NCBI GenBank assembly: GCA_947243845.1
Contig: CAMXIF010000002.1
Span: 160,907-224,906, forward strand
Length of the DNA stretch: 64,000 nucleotides
From: an uncultured bacterium
GTDB taxonomy: Bacteria > Bacillota > Clostridia > Lachnospirales > Lachnospiraceae
Direction of reading: 5' to 3'
Position 1 is the first letter of the stretch, and every line of letters starts with the position of its first letter. Shown piece after piece: positions 8,299-16,039 of the stretch. Below the pieces are notes generated by a model that was given only the letters and a program-made list of their open reading frames with translations, was not told the DNA's origin and made no database searches. The position numbers and the translations under genes are program-made.

Positions 8299-9954
8299 TT
8301 ATCGCTTCCTACCGTAAAAATAATACACATCACAATACTTTTCTTCATATTGCAGCGCATAATCCGTCAAATACTTATTTTCTGCCAAGATCCTGTCCAT
8401 CTGCGCCTGTATATCCGCACCGTCCGCCACATAAACCACCAGCGAATACGCGTTTGTAATAATAGAATCCTCTATCGGATTCTCACTTTCGGCCGCCGCA
8501 AAATATACCCCGTCATATTCCAAAAGTTCATTGGTCACATCCCAAATGCACCACGCAGCGCCCTCGTTATAAAAATATACCACCGGCGTCCCCGCCTGCG
8601 CCTGCTGACGGGCAAAGGCAATCTGTTCCTGATCCTCCGGATACAGAAACACCACCCGTCCGGACATAAGCCCAGCAATATCTATCACAAGACATAGTAT
8701 GACTGCCATTGCTGCCATACAGCCCATCCAGTTCTGCCACGGCACACAGCGTACCCACATCATATAAATGATCCCAAAGAGCAGCATAACGACCATGCCG
8801 TATACGGGCAGCTGATAGCGATTGGAAGTATCCCCCAGCAGAAGTGCCGTTTTGGAAACCGTCAGAAAATATCCCGTTACCGCAAAGCAGATAATCCCCA
8901 AAGACCACCAAGGCACTGCCATATCCTGTGTCAGCAGCTGCCCCCTGCTCCGCCTGAAATACAGAAACAGAAATAATCCAATCACCATCAACAAAAAGCC
9001 AGCCAGCAGTTTCCCAAACACATACTCATCCAACAGATTCAAGAAAAACCGAAACCGCATCATGGTATTGGACATATCAAAAAAGTTCTCCGCAGCCTGG
9101 GCTCCCCGCTGCCCGCGAAACATCTGTCCCAGACAGGACGGATACGTCAGATAAGCCAGGCCAAACGCTGCTATCTGACTGATTCCATAACGCAGACAAT
9201 TCCACAGATTCTTATCCCGCCATAGAAGAAAGACACAAAAGGCAGTCGCTATATAAAACAAAAAGATGAAATAATAGTATTGTGTCAAAAAGCCAAGGTA
9301 AGTAGTCACCATCAATGGTAACAAAAACCGGATAAAGGAAAGCTTTTCAACCCTTCCCCGGCTCTGGCCATCCATCTGCAGGCCATAGACTGCCTGCATG
9401 TGTAAAACGGCACAGAGTAAGACAAACATTGTCAGCAGTTCATACATTCTGATAAAAACCACACCGCTGATAGCCGCCGGCGTCAAGCCGTAAAATAATG
9501 TCACCATAAGCGCCAGTTTTTCGTTCCTGCCGCCCGCTAAATATGACAAGAATGTCAGTAATATTATATTGATCCCATGAAAAAAGAGATTGATTCCCAA
9601 CCCGATCCATTTGGAAAAAACACCCGGCACAAAGGAAGCCACTGTGTGAAATATCCAATAGTAGACCGGCGGATGCACATCCCAGGACTGTACCTGTCTG
9701 ACCAGGCCATATTGAAACTGCTGCCCCGGAAGCACTACAAATTCATTCCGATACGTTTCTGCATCCATCCATTTTCCATCTTCCACATAGAAGCCTGCCG
9801 TGCGGGCTGTGGAGTAGTAGGTATAATACTCATCTTCATGGAAGCCTGTCTTCTGGGTACAAAAATAGAAGGCTGCTGCCATCTGCAGCGTCCAGATTAT
9901 GATAAAGTATATAAGGTATTTTCTCTTTTTAATATTTTCTTTTAAATTGTTCAT
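8299..9954 (-). CDS. GT-C family membrane glycosyltransferase (ArnT/PMT-like)
   Basis: The 551-residue protein has an N-terminal membrane helix followed by an outer loop containing HEDEYYTYYS and later DVHPPVYYW. Both motifs mark GT-C enzymes that move a sugar from a polyprenyl-phosphate carrier onto a glycan or protein outside the membrane. About ten further hydrophobic segments follow, and a soluble C-terminal domain of about 110 residues. The nearest upstream ribosome-like sequence is a weak AAAAGAAAA. The start codon overlaps the stop of a 40-residue winged-helix fragment (9951-10073), which marks the left edge of the inserted defence island. Before insertion this gene was probably continuous with the glycosyltransferase operon now ending at 20136. 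Confidence 0.85.
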   Translation of the reverse strand: MNNLKENIKKRKYLIYFIIIWTLQMAAAFYFCTQKTGFHEDEYYTYYSTARTAGFYVEDGKWMDAETYRNEFVVLPGQQFQYGLVRQVQSWDVHPPVYYWIFHTVASFVPGVFSKWIGLGINLFFHGINIILLTFLSYLAGGRNEKLALMVTLFYGLTPAAISGVVFIRMYELLTMFVLLCAVLHMQAVYGLQMDGQSRGRVEKLSFIRFLLPLMVTTYLGFLTQYYYFIFLFYIATAFCVFLLWRDKNLWNCLRYGISQIAAFGLAYLTYPSCLGQMFRGQRGAQAAENFFDMSNTMMRFRFFLNLLDEYVFGKLLAGFLLMVIGLFLFLYFRRSRGQLLTQDMAVPWWSLGIICFAVTGYFLTVSKTALLLGDTSNRYQLPVYGMVVMLLFGIIYMMWVRCVPWQNWMGCMAAMAVILCLVIDIAGLMSGRVVFLYPEDQEQIAFARQQAQAGTPVVYFYNEGAAWCIWDVTNELLEYDGVYFAAAESENPIEDSIITNAYSLVVYVADGADIQAQMDRILAENKYLTDYALQYEEKYCDVYYFYGRKR

Positions 9955-10073
9955 TTTTCTTTTACTACCCAGCGTCCATTTCTGTTGGTGCCTTCCCCTG
10001 CGAAACTCCCCTCTTTCTGCATTTGTATCATATCTTTCTGAATTTGTTTTCTGGTCAAATCTATTTCTTCCAT
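9951..10073 (-). pseudogene. Winged-helix C-terminal fragment (AlbA_2-type regulator tail)
   Basis: A 40-residue frame reads DLTRKQIQKDMIQMQKEG followed by a short wing ending in NRNGRWVVK. This resembles the C-terminal winged helix of AlbA_2/ATPase regulators, where a helix like RRTVQRDIKKLKEEG is followed by a glycine-rich wing and a terminal tryptophan strand. No N-terminal part is present: the sequence upstream is the end of the protease gene, which it overlaps by 13 bases. Its TGA overlaps the ATG of the GT-C gene. It is read as a truncated remnant at the island boundary. Confidence 0.5.
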
Positions 10074-11107
10074 AAGCTGAATTTAGGTGATTGTTTTTTT
10101 GCCAAATTCACTTCAGATACCGAAGTTTCTCGAAAAGATTTAGAAAAAATAACAGGCATAAAACATATGCTATTAACCACCAAAGTAAACCAGATAAATT
10201 CCCATGAACCATTGACTGTTAGATTTGACAAACCGCCCAATATAGTAGAATAGATATTATTCATGGCATGTAGAAAAGCGACAATCCAAATATTCTCCGT
10301 GTTTATAAATACATACCCAAAAAAGACTGCCAAACTCACGCATGTGATAAGTTGTCCTGAAAAATTCAAAAGTATGTCTTGCGGAGTCGTATAAAAGAAA
10401 CACAGCGGAAGATGCCAAAAACCCCAAATACACCCAAGAATAATACACCCTTTTCTTTTACCGATTTTTTCTGAAATCAGTGGTTGAAGAAAATACCGCC
10501 ACCCATATTCCTCCCCGAAAAAACCTGTAAACGAGAGGAAAAACGCAAGAAAATATACGAATATATCGATTGTAAATTGAGGCTTTTTAAAAATTTCTAG
10601 CAGTTCAGGCAGCCGCCCCTGCCAAATTGCACCAAGCACACTCCTAATTATAAGTAAGGCTGCAAACATAAATATATATTTTGTCGGATGTTTGCATTTG
10701 CCAACCGTATAATTTAATCCAAAACTCTTGCGTACATCATTTCTTTCAAACGCAAGCATAGCCCATAACAAAAGGCTGCCGCCTACCGTAAGGACAGATA
10801 CAACCGCTCCATCAGCTACCATTGGAAAAGGGACACTTAACAGACTGAGTATAAGCCACAAAAATGAAAGTGTCAAAAAACACATAAAATATTTTCGCGG
10901 CACCGCACTTCCCTTTCTGCTAACCATCATGGCAAGAATGGCTCCTGCTGCCGGATAGTGCATTTGTGCAAGAGAAAAGATACTTATATCATTCCCATGT
11001 AAATGACCTATCCACATAAAGATGCCTGCACCAAACGGAAGCAGGAATGCAATACTGCTAAAAATCATTATTTCTTTTTCTTGTGGGCTGCATATATGTT
11101 TACTCAT
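10061..11107 (-). CDS. CPBP family intramembrane metalloprotease
   Basis: The 348-residue membrane protein carries the three CPBP (CAAX protease/bacteriocin-processing) motifs. These are EEYGWR (Glu199, Glu200, Arg204), WHLP (His232) and HAMNN (His280), so the active site looks complete. About eight hydrophobic segments are visible. The family includes CAAX-like proteases and bacteriocin self-immunity proteins; the substrate here is unknown. The ATG overlaps the TGA of the helicase remnant upstream (ATGA at 11104-11107), so it is probably translated by coupling, with GAGGGAG close to the start. It is one of the few genes left intact in the decayed part of the island, so it may be selected in its own right. 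Confidence 0.88.
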   Translation of the reverse strand: MSKHICSPQEKEIMIFSSIAFLLPFGAGIFMWIGHLHGNDISIFSLAQMHYPAAGAILAMMVSRKGSAVPRKYFMCFLTLSFLWLILSLLSVPFPMVADGAVVSVLTVGGSLLLWAMLAFERNDVRKSFGLNYTVGKCKHPTKYIFMFAALLIIRSVLGAIWQGRLPELLEIFKKPQFTIDIFVYFLAFFLSFTGFFGEEYGWRYFLQPLISEKIGKRKGCIILGCIWGFWHLPLCFFYTTPQDILLNFSGQLITCVSLAVFFGYVFINTENIWIVAFLHAMNNIYSTILGGLSNLTVNGSWEFIWFTLVVNSICFMPVIFSKSFRETSVSEVNLAKKQSPKFSLWKK

Positions 11108-11690
11108 GCTCCCTCTATGATCTCATATCCCATAATACGATACACCTTACTTCGTTTTTCATACATCTTCATCGCTAAATCAATTTTCGTATCAAGATAA
11201 TCATAAATACAGACTTCCTTTTTTCTCATGGTATTCTCTGTGCAGACGTCCGTCATACTATTTTACCTGCTCACTCCATGAAATCGGCAAGATTAAAACT
11301 AAAGTATCCAGAATCGGATAATCCCCCTCTCCCATATATTTGCTTGTTGCAATAATCCCTTTCTTCGAATCTTTAAAAAAATTCTGAGGTTCATCCATAA
11401 CTTCTTCTCTCTCCTTCTTCTTTAGCTCACCATACAGTTTGTAAAACCTGACAAATGGGAAAAGTTCCTTTTCAAGCAGTCCCTTATGCTCTTTTGGGCA
11501 AGACTTGTTTTCAGAATCTGTTCAAATCCTACTGCTGATACGTGATGACATCCATTACATATAATCTGCCCATACCCTTTGACCAGTTCGGAAACTATAT
11601 TATCCCTGTATAAATTCTGACTTACCGCCACATCAAAATTATCTGAGTTACTACTTGGCACATCCAGTCTCAAAGTTTTCTCGGAATAAA
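11104..11690 (-). pseudogene. SF2 DEAD/DEAH-box helicase remnant
   Basis: Three pieces in different frames match successive parts of one restriction-type SF2 helicase. At 11422-11673 is a motif II region reading VKGYGQIICNGCHHVSA, where functional relatives have DECHH. At about 11268-11400 is ATSKYMGEGDYPILDTL followed by LILPISW, matching the motif V region. At 11104-11229 is the C-terminal tail KKEVCIYDYLDTKIDLAMKM. Stop codons and missing sequence separate the pieces, and the motif I region is absent. The gene cannot make a working helicase. The tail frame remains open and its TGA overlaps the next ATG. The 225 bases upstream (11691-11915) hold further broken frames that were not identified. 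Confidence 0.72.
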
Positions 11691-11915
11691 CTCACTTAAT
11701 CCGTATCAATTCATCATGAATTAATGCTTTTGCTTCCTCAATCGTTATATTTTCCTCAAACTACCTGACATATTCGATGAAATACTCTTTTCAGTTAGGC
11801 CTCTAAACATCCTCTATCAGGTGTTTCTATGTATCTATCGCTTATGTCCTCAAAAGTTATCCATAAAGTATTTGTTCGATTAAGTCCGACACATCTGATA
11901 TATCACTTGATTTTC

Positions 11916-12615
11916 TCATTTTGGGTCTCCCCATAATAATGCTGATATTATTATTGCTCTTGTCCGCTCTACATTTAGCCACTCAGCTACATCCTCTACT
12001 TTATACTCTATATCCTGCTGCATTCGGTTAAATTAGTTTCATTTGTTTCTCTGTTTTTTCTGTCACTTTTTACACTCGCATTATCAAACGATAGTTTTAA
12101 AATTGTTCCGCCCGATGCATATTCTTCTATTATCACTGGTGCAATCCAGCCCTGATTCTCCCAAACAGAATAAATATCCGGCACACCACTTCTTGCGCGT
12201 TCCCCAATACCAATAATCATATTTCACATCTTCATAAGAGCCTTTTGGGAGGATTAGATATGCCATCCTTTAACATCTGCTTTTCCCCGTACGTATGCTT
12301 CCAGGTTTCCCATAATAATGCTGTCAGCCTCCTTCTTAACGACAACATCGCGTGGCAGATAAAAATCTGTATTCGCAGAACAATTTGCAAGTGCTTCCCT
12401 GATTGCCTTATGCACTGGCATATCGTCAATCCCCACTGCTCCCAAACATGTTCACTCCGATACGCTATATGACGATTCCAATACACATGTATCGTTTCCC
12501 TATTAAATATATCCATCATGTCTTCCGTCCAACCACGAAGCGTGGCCTTCACTTGACGTATTTTAATAATCCTCTTCCAATTTCTTAGGAAAGGTTCTCT
12601 CAAATAGGGCATCAC
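11916..12615 (-). pseudogene. AlbA_2/ATPase-type transcriptional regulator, frameshifted
   Basis: Successive segments in different frames match the C-terminal half of putative DNA-binding proteins with a HATPase_c_4 module. The first is DDMPVHKAIREALANC (about 12380-12430), the ATPase N-box helix. Next is IGERARSGVPDIYSVWENQG (about 12140-12215), the conserved end of the ATPase domain. Last is VEDVAEWLNVERTRA (about 11950-12000), a winged-helix DNA-binding segment. At least three frameshifts are needed to join them, and the N-terminal AlbA_2 domain is missing. The pieces are in the right order for one ancestral gene. Confidence 0.72.
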
Positions 12616-13310
12616 TGATTATTCAGGTTTCGGCTCACGTTTTCTTTTATCACAAAACAATTCCTGTTCTTTATGTAAAATCCTTTGATATTAGCATCAA
12701 ACATAACCAACCCTACCCCAATCCCAAAAGTCATACTTTTCAATGGTTCAAACAAAAAATTAATTAACTTTGCTTCTTTACTCCCCACTGTTACTTCACT
12801 GAAAAAAGGTAAGCAAGATAGTCTTGCTATATTCTGTGCTTGTTTATCTGTAAGTTTTTTCTCCCATGTTTCCAGCCCAACCTGTTTTGCAAGTTCAAGT
12901 ACCTGTGGCATCCTCAAAATTTGAATAATAATATATGTTACCCAAAATATTTTTTCCTCTTGTGTCAAGAAAGAATTCGTTGCATAATTTTCAGTTATAA
13001 ATACTTTTGTCTCCAACTTGTATCTATATTCACTAAACATTTTCTCCAATACAGAAAAACACTTTTCCAAATAATTGGGCAAAACAATTTTTCCGTCATC
13101 TCCTGTTACCTCATATAGATAATTTTTATAACATACGGATTTAATCGGAATGGGTTTGTCTGATTGTATAGTTTTAGTTAAATCATGGCAATATATCGTA
13201 TATCTTGTATGAGGTGTCTCATGACTCTTATCATTATACTCCAGCGAAAAACCTCTCAAATATACCTGCGGAATATAATGTTGTTTCTTTGCTATATTCT
13301 GTATCCTCAT
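12612..13310 (-). CDS. DUF4238 domain protein, possibly truncated
   Basis: The 232-residue protein begins with the DUF4238 signature KKQHYIPQVYLRGFS (residues 8-22). The rest is a mixed helical and strand protein without membrane segments. DUF4238 proteins are usually nearer 270-300 residues; this one ends where the frameshifted regulator begins, so its C-terminus may be lost or replaced. The start overlaps the HsdS stop (TGATG), suggesting translational coupling. DUF4238 genes are often seen in defence and mobile regions, but their biochemical activity is not established. A functional product is possible but uncertain. Confidence 0.65.
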   Translation of the reverse strand: MRIQNIAKKQHYIPQVYLRGFSLEYNDKSHETPHTRYTIYCHDLTKTIQSDKPIPIKSVCYKNYLYEVTGDDGKIVLPNYLEKCFSVLEKMFSEYRYKLETKVFITENYATNSFLTQEEKIFWVTYIIIQILRMPQVLELAKQVGLETWEKKLTDKQAQNIARLSCLPFFSEVTVGSKEAKLINFLFEPLKSMTFGIGVGLVMFDANIKGFYIKNRNCFVIKENVSRNLNNQ

Positions 13311-13556
13311 CACAATAACTCCACTTCCTCAAAAGATAATAATTTATCTCTATAAAATTCATATTGATTTTGTCTTGCTTCAATTTCTGCCAGAAGTCTT
13401 CTGAAAAGGTCATTATATAAAGCGTCTAACTGATCAAGGATTTCGACAATTCGTTTTTGTTCTGTAAGTTGTGGAATTGGTAACATAATTTTTGCAAGTG
13501 CTTCTCCGCTAAGATGGGGAACCCCTGCACCACGCTTCATGGTATTCAGAGTTCTG
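13310..13556 (-). pseudogene. hsdS: HsdS remnant (type I restriction specificity subunit, C-terminal repeat)
   Basis: About 80 residues remain. They cover [20 protein letters not shown], the start of a conserved spacer, and the following helix LTEQKRIVEILDQLDALYND, which forms the HsdS dimer-like coiled coil. Both target recognition domains are missing. The frame opens directly from a different frame of hsdM near 13550, so a deletion has joined the two genes. The fragment cannot specify a DNA target, and no hsdR was found in the window. Confidence 0.85.
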
Positions 13557-14675
13557 TTCCGCACCGCCACGATACATGACACCTGGAAAACATACGATTG
13601 CCGCTGTTCCATTTGTCGCAAGCCATGACAGAGAATGCATAATAAACGCTAAGTCTGCCTTAGATTTTGGCGCAAGTACTCCAGCTGAAGAAAAACGCTC
13701 ATCACTAATAAGAATAGGATTACTATCGCCTTCCCATTTGATAGAATACGGTGGATTAGATACAATTGCTTCAAAGGGCTCATCATCCCAATGCAAAGGC
13801 TCCGTCAAAGTATCTCCATGACCTATACTAAATTTTTCATATCCTATATCGTGCAGAAACATATTGATACGGCAGAGATTATATGTAGTGATATTGATTT
13901 CCTGCCCAAAAAATCCCTGACGCACATTTTCTTTTCCCAATACCTTTGCAAATTTCAACAAAAGTGATCCGCTTCCGCAAGCCGGATCATAAACTTTGTT
14001 AACCTCTTTCTTGCCCAATACAGTAATTCTTGTCAAAAGTTCTGAAACTTCCTGCGGTGTATAATACTCTCCACCACTCTTTCCTGCGTTAGACGCATAC
14101 ATTCCCATTAAAAATTCATAAGCATCGCCAAATGCATCAATGGTATTATACTGATAGTCCCCTAACTTCATATCTGCAACCCCATTCAGGAGCTTAACTA
14201 ATTTTTCATTTCTTTTAGCCACAGTACTGCCCAATTTATTACTATTTACATCTATATCATCAAACAATCCTTTAAAATCGTCCTCACTGTCATGCCCCTG
14301 TGCGGAACTTTCTATATTTCTAAATACACTTTCCAATGTTTCGTTTAAATTTTCATTGTTTGGTGCTTTCTCTTTTACATTACAAAATAGCTGGCTTGGC
14401 AAAATGAAGTATCCCTTTGACTGTACCAAGTCCTCCCTTGCTTCCTCTGCAACTTCATCAGCTAACTTTGCATAATCAAAATTGTCGTTACCTGCCTCTA
14501 CCTCTCCTGCATTTACAAATTTAGCAAAATTTTCTGAAATATATCTATAAAACAGCATACCCAATACATATTGTTTGAAATCCCACCCGTCTACGCTGCC
14601 TCTAAGGTCATTCGCCATATTCCATATGGTACGGTGAAGTTCATCTCTCTCTTGTTCCTTTTTGTTGTCAATCAT
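13509..14675 (-). pseudogene. hsdM: HsdM, type I DNA methyltransferase subunit, C-terminally truncated
   Basis: The open frame encodes 388 residues with a good AAGGAG site. It has the HsdM N-terminal helical domain, SAM motif [14 protein letters not shown] and the catalytic motif IVSNPPYS. Intact HsdM proteins are about 500-530 residues. Homology stops at [10 protein letters not shown], after which a short out-of-frame tail reads into hsdS sequence and stops at 13509. The C-terminal helical domain needed to contact HsdS is therefore missing. The gene starts 47 bases after the HNH gene, so it may still be transcribed from the island promoter, but a type I complex cannot form. Confidence 0.87.
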
Positions 14676-14722
14676 CGGACAATCTCCTTATAAAATTTTC
14701 AATATTACATATTTCACTGTGC

Positions 14723-15361
14723 TTAAGTCTTTTTTTTCCTTGTTGTCTTTTCAGTCATAAAACTATGTACAAAAAATCCTTGTCGCCGGAATAATACATT
14801 GCCAATCTTATTATGTGCACATTCAAGTTTTCGTCTTTTTTCCGAATTTTCTTCTAACTGCATGCGCTTTTCAATTTCATCATACACCTGTTTTAGTTCG
14901 TCTAGAAACCAAGCCATCTGCTTTGTCGGGCGATATAACTGTAACCGTTTAATCATATCCTTTCCTAATTCATCTTCCGATTGGATTCGTCCCTTTTCAT
15001 CCCTGGTAAAAATCGTGTTATAGTCAATATCCACCGGATTGTAAAAATATGGATTACTAATTTTATCTTTAGGTATCTCTCCATCGAAAGCATCACTTTT
15101 TAACCGATTACATACCGGACAGGAATACATCAAATTGCGATAATCATTGTCCAAATCATTCCTTTTAGCATCTTCAAATTTTACCCTTGGTATAAAATGA
15201 TCTATCTGAAACGGTAACGGCATAATCCAAGTATCATGCATATTACAGTATGCACAACGATTTCTAAAATCAATTTTCAAATATTCCTTATAGGAATGAT
15301 AGTCTTTAAATTTCTTATCACAGCTTCTTTTTATCGTATGTTTTCTAAATTTATTTGTCAT
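14723..15361 (-). CDS. HNH endonuclease, last gene of the methyltransferase-GHKL operon
   Basis: The 212-residue protein has a zinc-bound HNH core: CAYC at residues 36-39, the catalytic IDHFIPR at 53-59, Asn76, and CPVC at 81-84 followed by NRLKSD. The rest is helical and strongly charged, ending in a lysine-rich tail. HNH proteins of this type cut DNA. It follows the receiver-protein gene by nine bases, with GGAG inside the upstream stop region, so it is part of the same operon. It is the only recognisable intact nuclease in the island, and is the likely effector of the system. The contact partner is unknown. Confidence 0.87.
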   Translation of the reverse strand: MTNKFRKHTIKRSCDKKFKDYHSYKEYLKIDFRNRCAYCNMHDTWIMPLPFQIDHFIPRVKFEDAKRNDLDNDYRNLMYSCPVCNRLKSDAFDGEIPKDKISNPYFYNPVDIDYNTIFTRDEKGRIQSEDELGKDMIKRLQLYRPTKQMAWFLDELKQVYDEIEKRMQLEENSEKRRKLECAHNKIGNVLFRRQGFFVHSFMTEKTTRKKKT

Positions 15362-15370
15362 CCTATTTTA

Positions 15371-16027
15371 TTACTCCAATAAATCTTTATATTCTTTTAG
15401 CATTTTTAGCGCATCTTCCATGTCTGACATATCATATGTTTCATCAATGCTTGTCATATCTATTGGTACATACTTGCTTAATTCGCGTTCTATATCTAAT
15501 AATTCTCCATACAATTCACCATCATATCCAGATTCAGCAACCAGCTTATCCAATCTTTGATCCCTTCTGATTTCCAATTCAGATCTTTTTTTTGTATATC
15601 TCTCCAAATTACGAATAATATGGTAAACCATCTCTTTTGTCTCAGCTGCATCCGGTTTCATAAAAATTTCTTTCTCGTATACTTTATCGGGATCTGCTTT
15701 ATCGTTTTCTTTACTTCTATCTGGCACGTTTGTAAGAATAATCACAGGAAATTCCGGCACCCATTCATGCATGAAGTTAACCACCTCAATACCCTCTAAA
15801 ACTTCATCCATCGTATCAAGCTTATAATCAACAATTAAGCATTGAATTTTATTTTCCCGTACATCTTTCATCAATTGTTCAAAAAGTTCTTCTCTGAAAT
15901 TTTCTTTTTTTTCTAATTCATATAGCTTAAATGATTCTTCTTTCAACTGTTTAGCATTATCAGCAAGAGACAACATCACCGCACTGGCCTCAGCCTTATC
16001 GTCTTCAATTATACCAACATAAAACAT
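15371..16027 (-). CDS. Receiver (CheY-like) domain protein
   Basis: This 218-residue protein has a REC-type fold with the usual acidic pair in IIEDD (residues 6-10), the phosphoacceptor Asp67 in CLIVDYKLD, Thr99 in VIILTN and Lys124 in EIFMKP. All positions needed for phosphorylation are present. A helical insert (about residues 25-60) separates the first acid pair from the third strand, and a helical C-terminal extension (about 135-218) replaces any DNA-binding domain. GGAGG lies seven bases before the ATG, 12 bases after the GHKL/kinase gene stop. It probably receives phosphate from the preceding protein and acts through protein contacts, perhaps on the HNH nuclease. That link is inferred. 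Confidence 0.85.
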   Translation of the reverse strand: MFYVGIIEDDKAEASAVMLSLADNAKQLKEESFKLYELEKKENFREELFEQLMKDVRENKIQCLIVDYKLDTMDEVLEGIEVVNFMHEWVPEFPVIILTNVPDRSKENDKADPDKVYEKEIFMKPDAAETKEMVYHIIRNLERYTKKRSELEIRRDQRLDKLVAESGYDGELYGELLDIERELSKYVPIDMTSIDETYDMSDMEDALKMLKEYKDLLE

Positions 16028-16039
16028 CTGACACCTCCA

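Noticed and set aside
14675..14723. HNH gene and hsdM as parts of a single working restriction system
   Set aside because: HsdM and HsdS are truncated, HsdR is missing, and the HNH gene belongs to the operon upstream by spacing.
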